Below are positions 1 through 5,998 of a DNA stretch of 8,137 nt, piece after piece (the stretch's first letter is position 1; each line of letters starts with the position of its first letter). The DNA is taken from the NCBI GenBank assembly GCA_938082955.1, contig CALKDE010000194.1, forward strand, positions 1-8,137. The letters run 5' to 3'. The notes under the pieces were generated by a model. It had not been told where the DNA came from, ran no database searches, and saw only the letters and a program-made list of their open reading frames with translations. A program made the position numbers and the translations under genes. Origin of the DNA: an uncultured Pseudomonadales bacterium. Its GTDB lineage: Bacteria; Pseudomonadota; Gammaproteobacteria; Pseudomonadales; Pseudohongiellaceae.

Positions 1-57
1 CGCACCAGCACAGTGTCGGCGGATAGCGCCGTGGAGGATTCACTTGAAATGATCTGA
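1..57 (+). CDS. Possible C-terminal end of a plus-strand gene (partial)
   Basis: The plus-strand frame beginning at base 1 is open from the window edge for 18 codons (ending ...EDSLEMI) and stops at TGA 55-57. I do not recognise the tail. The main support is context: a strong plus-strand intrinsic terminator follows about 40 bases after the stop, as expected for the end of a transcription unit, and the next gene on the right is convergent. The opposite strand is also open here (ATG at 62 reading left), so the assignment is tentative. The fragment is too short for any functional call. Confidence 0.35.
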   Translation, partial: RTSTVSADSAVEDSLEMI

Positions 58-97
58 TTCATTGTCGCCAACTACGAATAATAACAAGGGCCAGTTT

Positions 98-137
98 ATC
101 ACAGGCTTCTATTCCCGTGCTGAAGCCTGTGGTTTTT
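98..137 (+). terminator. Rho-independent terminator, plus strand
   Basis: A perfect 9-bp inverted repeat, ACAGGCTTC (101-109) and GAAGCCTGT (122-130), closes a 12-base loop. One more C-G pair (100/131) extends the stem, and a run of five T follows at 133-137. The T-run lies only on the plus-strand exit side, so it should terminate rightward transcription, probably of the gene ending near base 57. It could also shield the convergent small peptide gene from read-through. Confidence 0.8.
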
Positions 138-230
138 AACAGAAGAAAAATGCTGGAGTCTGCGCTCGGGGTATAGCGGTAATAGCTTTATCGCGGGGAA
201 GCAAATGAACCACGCCTGTTTAGGTTCTAC

Positions 231-383
231 CTAGTGAGGATTGGCTCCTACCCCATGATCTTCATGCTCGTCTCCTACTGCGGGATGATCCTGTGCCAAG
301 ACATTACTCTGCACAAGCAGTACAGCTAATACTGCAGCCGCCAGGGAAAAAACTAGTTTTTTAAAGAAAGAGAGGCCTTTCAT
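231..383 (-). CDS. Small secreted His/acidic-rich peptide, unknown function
   Basis: This is a 50-residue protein that I do not recognise. The chosen start is ATG 383-381, preceded by AAGGA with a 6-base spacer. An in-frame ATG at 398 and a TTG at 434 lie upstream but have poorer sites. The N-terminus is a textbook Sec signal peptide: Lys residues at 2, 8 and 9, a hydrophobic core of about residues 10-25, and likely cleavage after VLA (28-30) or at Gln31. The predicted mature part is only about 20 residues, with four His (33, 40, 43, 50), five Asp/Glu and no Cys. That composition suggests possible divalent-metal binding, which is inference from composition alone. The frame stops at TAG 233-231 and stays open for 42 more codons before TGA at 101-99, but that extension does not look coding and runs into the terminator stem. 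The gene stands alone, convergent with whatever lies at the left edge. Confidence 0.6.
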   Translation of the reverse strand: MKGLSFFKKLVFSLAAAVLAVLLVQSNVLAQDHPAVGDEHEDHGVGANPH

Positions 384-722
384 CTTCAATCCTTGCATTG
401 CGTTATGCCAGTTATTTTTAATTAACAGCTGCAATCGCCAGAGGATAGACAGTTTGTAGTAATATGGCTAAATGACTGGCTATATCTGCGATTTAAACGC
501 AAGCCATTACCTCTACAATCTCCAGCATCAGAACGAGATTAATCCACCTGCCAGCTAAACAATTAGAGTAGAGAAAATACAGCCCAGACCCGTCAACCCC
601 GAGCCCCCTTATATGACGCTATTGCTGATGGTACGATGCCCGCAACCACGCAAAGTTTTCCTGATGTTTTGTGGCATTAGCAGATTTCCTATCAATACCC
701 TATAACGGATGTGGACAAAATA
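384..722. other. Intergenic spacer with divergent flanking genes
   Basis: These 339 bases separate the minus-strand peptide gene from the plus-strand RNase H gene and should hold both promoters. I see no convincing gene. The minus-strand open frame across 609-830 overlaps the RNase H start and has no family features. The best minus-strand promoter candidate is TTGACG (596-591), an 18-base spacer and TCTACT (572-567), which matches sigma70 consensus imperfectly and would leave a leader of roughly 175 bases. TATAAC at 701-706 could be a -10 element for the RNase H gene, but no good -35 precedes it. Both are weak guesses. Confidence 0.5.
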
Positions 723-1484
723 ATGGCGAAGCAAAAGTTCTATGTAGTCTGGGCGGGTAAAAACACGGGTATATTCAATAACTGGCCTGAAGTTCAAAAA
801 TCCGTTATCGGGTATAAAGGGGCCAAGCACAAGAGCTTTCCTACTCTAGTTGAAGCAGAAGCGGCTTTGCGTAAACCCCCCGAGCAAACCAAGGCCTCAT
901 CAAGCTCCACCAAGGGATCGAAAATCCCTACTAGCTCTACACAGCTTGCCGCTGCAATGAGCCCCTTTTTCGACGTCCATATATTTTCTGATGGCGGTTG
1001 CGACCCTAACCCCGGCGAGGCGGCATCGGGAGTTGCGGTATATGAATCCGGCAGCCTTAAAAGCCTGTATCACGGTCTTTATGAGCCTAATGGCACTAAC
1101 AACACAGCAGAGCTTAATGCTCTGCATCAAGCCATGCTAATTGCACACAAAGAGCTTAAACAAGGCAGGAAAGTTCAGATACTTTCTGACTCCACCTACT
1201 CAGTGAATTCAATGACACTCTGGGGGGAAGGCTGGAAGCGCTCTGGCAGATTATTTGGCAAAGGCAAGGCTTTAGCAAATCGAGAACTCATAGCCCAGAT
1301 GTTAGAGGTTTACATCGAGATAGCCGCGCACATCAACTTAGTCCACGTGAAAGCACACATCGGTATTGAAGGGAATGAACTTGCAGACAGGATGTGTACT
1401 TTAGCCATACGAGGCAAGGTTGTTGATTTTGAGCCGTTTGAAGAGTTAGATATTCCAGCGCTATTAGCAGTCGATAGTTGCTAA
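723..1484 (+). CDS. RNase H family protein with N-terminal viroplasmin (hybrid-binding) domain
   Basis: The product cleaves the RNA strand of RNA-DNA hybrids, with likely cytoplasmic roles in R-loop and primer removal. From ATG 723 it has 253 residues. Residues 2-50 (KFYVVWAGKNTGIF, then W21, Y31-K32 and F39) match the caulimovirus viroplasmin/RNase H1 hybrid-binding domain. A Ser/Thr/Lys-rich linker covers about 52-75. The RNase H fold runs from about 83 to 232. The catalytic acids are all visible: D90 in SDGGCDPNPG, E130 in NTAEL, D156 in LSDS and D222 in GNELADR, with the supporting H212 in KAHIGIEGN. A GTG at 711 is in frame, but ATG 723 gives the MAKQKFYVVW start usual for this family. 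The ribosome binding site is weak for both. The gene is monocistronic and converges on tRNA-Lys. It is distinct from the short single-domain rnhA type, so I leave the symbol blank. Confidence 0.9.
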   Translation: MAKQKFYVVWAGKNTGIFNNWPEVQKSVIGYKGAKHKSFPTLVEAEAALRKPPEQTKASSSSTKGSKIPTSSTQLAAAMSPFFDVHIFSDGGCDPNPGEAASGVAVYESGSLKSLYHGLYEPNGTNNTAELNALHQAMLIAHKELKQGRKVQILSDSTYSVNSMTLWGEGWKRSGRLFGKGKALANRELIAQMLEVYIEIAAHINLVHVKAHIGIEGNELADRMCTLAIRGKVVDFEPFEELDIPALLAVDSC

Positions 1485-1536
1485 ATTGGTAGGGACTACG
1501 AGGCGGTTAACTTGCCAAATCATGTACTAAGGAAAT

Positions 1537-1612
1537 TGGTGGGGCGTGTGCGACTTGAACGCACGACCAATTGGTTAAAAGCCAACTGCTCTACCGACTG
1601 AGCTAACGCCCC
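1537..1612 (-). tRNA. tRNA-Lys (anticodon UUU)
   Basis: The minus strand folds into a complete 76-nt cloverleaf. The 7-bp acceptor stem is GGGGCGT (1612-1606) with ACGCCCC (1547-1541). The D stem is GCTC/GAGC. The anticodon stem is GTTGG/CCAAT (one G-U pair) closing the loop CTTTTAA, with anticodon TTT at 1579-1577. The T stem is GTGCG/CGCAC with loop TTCAAGT. The discriminator is A1540, and the CCA end is encoded at 1539-1537. It reads AAA/AAG lysine codons. It lies 83 bases downstream of queC on the same strand, so it may be both co-transcribed and separately transcribed. tRNA-Lys genes in this neighbourhood are known integration sites for genomic islands in Pseudomonas, but no integrase is visible here. 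Confidence 0.97.
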
Positions 1613-1626
1613 AATGAGAGGGCGTC

Positions 1627-1654
1627 ATAGTACTATCATAATAAAAAAAGACAA
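1627..1654 (-). promoter_or_regulatory. Candidate sigma70 promoter of tRNA-Lys
   Basis: On the minus strand, TTGTCT (1654-1649) and TACTAT (1632-1627) are separated by 16 bases that are almost all A/T on the upstream side. A GC-rich stretch, GACGCCC (1626-1620), directly follows the -10, which is the discriminator type typical of stringently controlled stable-RNA promoters. Transcription would begin a few bases before the tRNA 5' end at 1612. The -35 and -10 each match consensus only partly. Confidence 0.45.
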
Positions 1655-1695
1655 GTCATGACGGGTACTTTTTGCCCTCAAACAGACGATTCTCA

Positions 1696-2379
1696 CTATT
1701 GATAGCGAGTCGGGTCCTCTACTTCTGCTGTTTCAAAGCCGCTAACTCGAAATCGACAACTATCACACTGACCACAAGCTCTGCCTTCGGAGTCCGCCTG
1801 ATAGCAGGATACCGTTAGGCCATAGTCCACAGACAGGCCGACCCCTGTCTTAATGATCTCCGCTTTAGTCAGATCGATCAGTGGCGTTTCTAGGCTGATT
1901 ACCGAGCCCTCAACGCCTACTTTCGTCGCCAAGTTTATGAGTGTCTGAAACGCTTCAATATACTCTGGCCGGCAGTCCGGGTATCCCGAATAGTCCAGCG
2001 CGTTCACCCCGATAAAAATAGCATTGGCATTTAATACCTCGGCCCAGGCTAAAGCGTAGGACAAGAACACCGTGTTTCTAGCCGGCACATAGGTGACAGG
2101 AATTCCCTCTGACTCTTGCTCCGGTATGGATATGTCCGTATCGGTGAGCGCAGAGCCGCCAATAGCGCCCATATTGAGCTCGATAACCTTGTGCTCTAAC
2201 ACGCCTGCAGTTTCGGCTAGGCGCCGTGCAGCAATGAGTTCACTGCTCGCTCTTTGCCCGTAGTCAAAACTTAGCGCATAACATTCGAAGCCACGATCGC
2301 CGGCTATCGCCAGACAGGTTGCCGAATCCAATCCTCCCGAAACCAAGACTACTGCTCTTTTTTTCTTTACTGCGCTCAT
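1696..2379 (-). CDS. queC: 7-cyano-7-deazaguanine (preQ0) synthase QueC
   Basis: QueC converts 7-carboxy-7-deazaguanine, ATP and ammonia to preQ0, the cytoplasmic precursor of queuosine in tRNAs for Asp, Asn, His and Tyr. With start ATG 2379 the protein has 227 residues, close to the usual 220-231. The ATP-pyrophosphatase PP-loop SGGLDS is at residues 14-19. Further family motifs are YVPARNTVFLSYA and GVNALDYSGYPDCRPEY. The C-terminal zinc site is intact: C192, C202, C205 and C208 (CYQ...CGQCDSC). A longer frame from TTG 2412 would overlap queE by 14 bases and add 11 residues (MQASEPRRVRS) outside the conserved part, so I prefer ATG 2379, which leaves a 19-base gap after queE. The SD is weak in either case. 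The adjacent queE supplies the substrate. Confidence 0.96.
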   Translation of the reverse strand: MSAVKKKRAVVLVSGGLDSATCLAIAGDRGFECYALSFDYGQRASSELIAARRLAETAGVLEHKVIELNMGAIGGSALTDTDISIPEQESEGIPVTYVPARNTVFLSYALAWAEVLNANAIFIGVNALDYSGYPDCRPEYIEAFQTLINLATKVGVEGSVISLETPLIDLTKAEIIKTGVGLSVDYGLTVSCYQADSEGRACGQCDSCRFRVSGFETAEVEDPTRYQ

Positions 2380-2398
2380 ACTTCTTACTCGTCGCGGC

Positions 2399-3052
2399 TC
2401 ACTTGCCTGCAACTGAACCCCATATCTGTTTATGTAATTGCATTTGCATGCGAATTTTTAGTTTGTCCCTTAGGATCCATTCGGCTAACTGCGCAGGCTC
2501 TATCTCATCAAACGAAGGCGAGAAGAGTATTTCGTCCACCTTCGCTGGCAGGTCGTATTGATCAAGTTTCGCTTTAGACCAAAGATAATCTTTCTCATCG
2601 CAGATCACGAACTTAACTTGGTCGCTAGGCTTTAGGAATGCGATGTTCTCGTACCGGTTTTTATTAACCTCTGTCGAGGCAGGTGTCTTAAGGTCCATGA
2701 CAATCGAAACTCTTTTATCAACCCCCTCTATAGGCATCGCGCCACTCGTTTCTAGCGACACGTTATAGCCAGAATCACACAGCTGCTCAAGCAGCGGCAG
2801 ACAATTTGGCTGCGCCAATGGTTCGCCCCCTGTGACCGTCACATAATCGCAAGCAATTTCTTCTAACAGCGTTTTTATGGCGTCCAACTCCATGAGTTCA
2901 CCACCGTCAAACGCATAGGCTGTATCGCAGTATTGGCACCGAAGTGGGCAGCCAGTCAGGCGCACGAATACGGTTGGAATGCCCACTGTTCTGGATTCGC
3001 CCTGCAACGAATGAAATATCTCAGTGATACGTAGTGTGGTTGTCGGGTTCAT
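2399..3052 (-). CDS. queE: 7-carboxy-7-deazaguanine synthase QueE (radical SAM)
   Basis: QueE performs the radical-SAM ring contraction of 6-carboxy-tetrahydropterin to 7-carboxy-7-deazaguanine, which QueC then uses. The protein has 217 residues. The N-terminus has the family signature FHSLQGES (residues 13-20). The 4Fe-4S-binding cysteines are C35, C39 and C42 in GCPLRCQYCDT, the general CX3CX2C form rather than the long-insert form of E. coli QueE. The SAM-contact motif TGGEP is at 74-78. The start is ATG 3052, with GAGA a short distance upstream as a modest ribosome binding site. The gene lies 93 bases after cpoB with no recognisable terminator between, so transcription from the tol-pal operon may continue into queE-queC. 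The gap is large enough for an internal promoter, but I could not identify one. Confidence 0.96.
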   Translation of the reverse strand: MNPTTTLRITEIFHSLQGESRTVGIPTVFVRLTGCPLRCQYCDTAYAFDGGELMELDAIKTLLEEIACDYVTVTGGEPLAQPNCLPLLEQLCDSGYNVSLETSGAMPIEGVDKRVSIVMDLKTPASTEVNKNRYENIAFLKPSDQVKFVICDEKDYLWSKAKLDQYDLPAKVDEILFSPSFDEIEPAQLAEWILRDKLKIRMQMQLHKQIWGSVAGK

Positions 3053-3145
3053 TGCGCTATCTCTTCGGAATAGTAACGGCGGCTATCTCGCCCTGCATAA
3101 TGCACGTCGCACAGCTTGAATCGCGTTTTTTTGAAATCTGATTGA

Positions 3146-4036
3146 TTAGTCGAGGGATAGTAGCCGGGTATCAGCTAGATTAGCGACACCGGTATTAGGA
3201 AACCTTCTTCTTATGTCACTTAATAGCCGTTTAGCTTCCGAGATGTTTCCCATGCCTTCGTAAGCGAGCGCCAGCCCATAAAGCGCATCTGGGAGCTTCG
3301 CCGAATCTTGATGTTGATTACCGATCACCTCATAAGATTCTACTGCCTCGTCGTATCGATTCAGGTAGAGATAGGCCTGTCCTTTCCAATAGTGCGCGTT
3401 GGCAACAAAACGGCCCTCAGGATAGATGCTCAGGTACTGATCGAATTCCGCGATTGAAAGATCGAAATTGCTCTTGATTACCGAATCATAGGCCATCTGA
3501 TAAAGCTGTTGTTCACTGAGTACTGCCGGCTCTAACGTGCCCCTGCCTATATTCCGCGTTGCCGGTGCTCTGCTAGGAGTCGTTGCTGGTGACAGTGATG
3601 CTGGCTGCGTCTGTGATTGAGAAACAGAATCCGGACGAGGAGTAGAAATTGATCTTTGCGTTAATGGCACTGCACTGGCTACAACTGGCCCTGCGGAGGT
3701 AGCACTCGTTTCGAGGCCACTCAATCTGTCATCGACATTGGTATAACGACTAAGAGAATCGCGCTGCATTTTGCGCAGCTCAAAACTCTGCTCCTCAACC
3801 ATCGCCCTTAAAGACTGCACCTCGGTCTGCAGATCACCAATCTGATCCAGCAAGAGCGACATGGCATCATTATTATTGGAGACGGCAGCTGAATTGACTG
3901 AGCGAGATTGCCCTGGAGTGAAGGGCTGTGATTCGACTACTGAACCAACCCCTTGGGCTGCAACGGATGAACTAAGCAGGCTGGCACAAAAGACAATATG
4001 CAGCTTACGCGTTGCAGCCTTCAGGATGTGATTCAT
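3146..4036 (-). CDS. cpoB: Cell division coordinator CpoB (YbgF), TolA-binding TPR protein
   Basis: CpoB is periplasmic. In E. coli it binds TolA and links Tol-Pal constriction to PBP1B-dependent septal peptidoglycan synthesis. The protein here has 296 residues. A Sec signal peptide covers about 1-28 (hydrophobic core around IVFCASLLSSSVAA, likely cleavage near AAQ). A coiled-coil segment at about 56-109 (LLLDQIGDLQTEVQSLRAMV) corresponds to the trimerisation region. A Ser/Thr/Pro/Gln-rich disordered linker spans about 110-170. The C-terminal TPR array spans about 177-294, with repeats at FDLSIAEFDQYLSIYPEG, YDEAVESYEVI and ISEAKRLLSDIRRRFPNT. The start is ATG 4036, 28 bases after pal, and has no clear SD, so expression may depend on coupling to pal. 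The linker is long but within the variation of the family. Confidence 0.94.
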   Translation of the reverse strand: MNHILKAATRKLHIVFCASLLSSSVAAQGVGSVVESQPFTPGQSRSVNSAAVSNNNDAMSLLLDQIGDLQTEVQSLRAMVEEQSFELRKMQRDSLSRYTNVDDRLSGLETSATSAGPVVASAVPLTQRSISTPRPDSVSQSQTQPASLSPATTPSRAPATRNIGRGTLEPAVLSEQQLYQMAYDSVIKSNFDLSIAEFDQYLSIYPEGRFVANAHYWKGQAYLYLNRYDEAVESYEVIGNQHQDSAKLPDALYGLALAYEGMGNISEAKRLLSDIRRRFPNTGVANLADTRLLSLD

Positions 4037-4064
4037 AGTTTGTTACTACCACGTAGTTAAGTGC

Positions 4065-4610
4065 TTATCGGGCAACGACTTCCACGCGACGGTTACGGCT
4101 ATACACATTGTCGCTTTGGCCAGCTTGCGCAGGTTGTTCTTCACCATAACTAACCACTTCAATCTGCGAACGCGAAGCGCCATTTACGATTAAGTAGTTA
4201 AGAATGCTGTTGGCACGACGCTCACCCAAGGCTAGGTTATATTCGCGCGTGCCGCGCTCATCAGCGTGTCCTTCAAGACGAATTCTCTCGCCTGAATTTG
4301 CAGCAAGATTTCGGGCGTGAAAAGTGAGGGTCTCACGATCCGCAGGTTTGAATTCGGCAATATCGAAATCAAAGTAGAATACAGTCTGGCGCAGAGCATT
4401 CTCAGCTCGAATTTCTTCCTGTGTCAGTTGACCCGAGGTAGAACCTGCGTTTGTGCGCGCAGAGCTATTAGTCGACGAGTCACTGCCCGAAGAACCTTCG
4501 TCGCCCATTGCACCTTCTTCAGTGTCACTGGTTGAACTACATGCCACTAAGGCAAATAGTGAGATAGCCATTAGGCCCATTTTAATTGTTTGTATGCTTT
4601 TCTTTGTCAC
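4065..4610 (-). CDS. pal: Peptidoglycan-associated lipoprotein Pal
   Basis: Pal is an outer-membrane lipoprotein that binds peptidoglycan through an OmpA-like domain and interacts with TolB and TolA. The protein has 181 residues. The lipoprotein signal peptide ends in the lipobox LVAC with C24 as the lipidated residue. Ser at +2 predicts outer-membrane sorting. A Ser/Gly/Asp/Glu/Thr-rich tether spans about 25-62. The OmpA domain spans about 76-181, with YFDFD (79-83), the signature GHADERGTREYNLALGERRA (114-133) and NRRVEV near the end. The start is GTG at 4610-4608, supported by a strong SD and by the complete signal peptide. A 65-base gap after tolB could contain an internal promoter such as is known for E. 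coli pal, but I see no clear -35/-10 pair there. Confidence 0.97.
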   Translation of the reverse strand: MTKKSIQTIKMGLMAISLFALVACSSTSDTEEGAMGDEGSSGSDSSTNSSARTNAGSTSGQLTQEEIRAENALRQTVFYFDFDIAEFKPADRETLTFHARNLAANSGERIRLEGHADERGTREYNLALGERRANSILNYLIVNGASRSQIEVVSYGEEQPAQAGQSDNVYSRNRRVEVVAR

Positions 4611-4618
4611 TCTTTGAG

Positions 4619-4624
4619 TCCTCC
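4619..4624 (-). promoter_or_regulatory. Strong ribosome binding site for pal (GTG start)
   Basis: On the minus strand GGAGGA (4624-4619) lies 8 bases before GTG 4610. It is the best Shine-Dalgarno match in the tol cluster and fixes the non-ATG start. The next in-frame ATG (residue 11) would cut into the basic region of the lipoprotein signal. The strong site fits the high abundance known for Pal relative to its partners. Confidence 0.8.
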
Positions 4625-4675
4625 AAAGACTTAAATCGTTATCTAAAAAACCTGCTGCTCACTGCACTATACTGC

Positions 4676-5998
4676 TTAATTTAGGAACGGAGACCACGCG
4701 GGTTCCCGCACATCGCCCTGCGTAGATGGTAAACGGAATCTCACCATTCCGTCAATGGATACGGCGTCTAGCACCCCTCTTCCATTGAATTTCGTGGCAT
4801 ACATTATCATGCTGCCATTCGGCGCAATACTGGGCGATTCATCTAATGAGGTGTTCGTCAAGGGTATGACTCTTAACGTTTCGATATTGAGCACCGCAAT
4901 CTGATAATTCGGGTCCTGACGCGTCTCGCGGCGAACATGCACAAGATTCACACCATCGGGAAGAAACATGCCATTAAGGCATTGAAAACAGTCATACGTT
5001 AGCCGCTCTACTTCAAAAGAACTGGCTCCCAGTTCGATCTGGTAAATTTGCGGCTGCCCAGTGCGCTCTGACATGAATACGATAGATTGACTATCGGCAG
5101 TCCAGCTTGGCTCTGTATCAATTAGTGGATGATCTGTAATCCGAGTTAGCTGGTTAGTCGTGAGGTCTTGCACATAGATATCTGGACTACCGTCCTTGGA
5201 TAGCACCATTGCCAGCTTGGTGCCGTCGGGCGAAAATTCGGGCGAACTGTTTAGGTTCGGATAGTTTGTTATCTGACGTCTTTCGCCGGTGGCGATATTC
5301 TGGATATAGATTCGCGGCAGGTCAGTCTCAAACGAAACGTAGGCGACGTCTCTTCCGGTCGGCGACCAACTAGGTGACATAATAGGCTCGACAGACTCCA
5401 ACAAAATCTGTGCACGCTGCCCGTCGTAGTCTGCCTTCTCCAGACGAAAACTTGTTCTTTCAGGGTTCACGTATTCGGCAACCACGTACAATATTTCGCT
5501 GGTGAAGGCGCCACGTGTACCGGTTACTTGCTCAAAGACCACATTGCTAATCTCGTGTGCAATATCACGAAGCTGGGTCACACTTCCTGTGAGGACTTCG
5601 CCTGCAAGTTTTATCTCGCGGTTGATATCGAAGAATTCGTATTGCACTTGAACTAATTGACTGCCGGGAGTTCTATCGATCTTGCCAACCAATAAATAAT
5701 CCTGAGCCAAAATGCGCCAATCGCGGTAAAACACCTCCTGTTCTTCACTCGGCATACTGAGCATGTTCGAGCGAGACAGGGGACTAAATTCGCCAACCTG
5801 TTCTAAGTCGTTCATCACTATCTGTGAAATATCTTCACTTAACACACCATTGCCCTGCCAGGAAAAAGGCACAACGGCTATAGGAATTGGATTGTCTGAG
5901 CCCTGTGTGATCTGAATGCTTAGTTCCGCGTGTGCAGAAAAAGACATCAAATATAGACTGCCCACCAGAATGATTGTTAGCGATTTGCGTAGATTCAA
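4676..5998 (-). CDS. tolB: Tol-Pal system periplasmic protein TolB
   Basis: TolB is a soluble periplasmic protein that alternates between Pal and the Tol motor. The protein has 440 residues, near the usual 430. The signal peptide is MNLRKSLTIILVGSLYLMSF then SAHA, with cleavage after A24. The N-terminal alpha/beta domain spans about 25-165 (IPIAVVPFSW, YLLVGKI, QVQYEFFD). A six-bladed beta-propeller follows, with WD40-like blades each carrying S/P-x-F/W-S/T-P-D/T-G: SPSWSPTGRD (208-217), SPEFSPDGTK (252-261) and EPSWTADSQS (296-305), ending with EPAWSPF. The start is TTG 5998, overlapping the tolA stop by 4 bases. It is supported by GAGGA upstream and because any later Met would destroy the signal peptide. 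An unusual CFQC pair (C337, C340) sits in the propeller. Confidence 0.97.
   Translation of the reverse strand: MNLRKSLTIILVGSLYLMSFSAHAELSIQITQGSDNPIPIAVVPFSWQGNGVLSEDISQIVMNDLEQVGEFSPLSRSNMLSMPSEEQEVFYRDWRILAQDYLLVGKIDRTPGSQLVQVQYEFFDINREIKLAGEVLTGSVTQLRDIAHEISNVVFEQVTGTRGAFTSEILYVVAEYVNPERTSFRLEKADYDGQRAQILLESVEPIMSPSWSPTGRDVAYVSFETDLPRIYIQNIATGERRQITNYPNLNSSPEFSPDGTKLAMVLSKDGSPDIYVQDLTTNQLTRITDHPLIDTEPSWTADSQSIVFMSERTGQPQIYQIELGASSFEVERLTYDCFQCLNGMFLPDGVNLVHVRRETRQDPNYQIAVLNIETLRVIPLTNTSLDESPSIAPNGSMIMYATKFNGRGVLDAVSIDGMVRFRLPSTQGDVREPAWSPFLN

Noticed and set aside
1..62. Minus-strand frame beginning MNQIISSESSTALSADTVLV at ATG 62-60 and running off the left edge
   Set aside because: It has no good ribosome binding site and I do not recognise it. 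A plus-strand terminator just upstream of its start favours the opposite-strand reading. It remains possible.
99..230. Continuation of the small peptide frame past its TAG stop for 42 codons
   Set aside because: This could suggest a nonsense mutation or read-through, but the residues look random, the frame runs into the terminator hairpin, and an open stretch of this length is not rare by chance.
609..830. 73-codon minus-strand open frame at the RNase H start
   Set aside because: It overlaps the viroplasmin domain coding sequence on the other strand and shows no signal peptide, motif or convincing SD.
1485..1536. Shared terminator between the convergent RNase H and tRNA-Lys genes
   Set aside because: Only a 3-bp GGC/GCC pairing and scattered matches are present, with no T-run on either strand.
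1663..1677. GGGCAAAAAGTACCC inverted repeat after queC (minus strand) as a terminator
   Set aside because: The stem is only about 3-4 bp with a long loop, and the later T-run is not adjacent, so it is not a credible intrinsic terminator.
3053..3145. Possible preQ1/preQ0 riboswitch in the queE leader
   Set aside because: I could not find the compact hairpin plus A-rich tail typical of preQ1 riboswitches near the queE start, and the gene lies downstream of an operon rather than after a clear separate leader.
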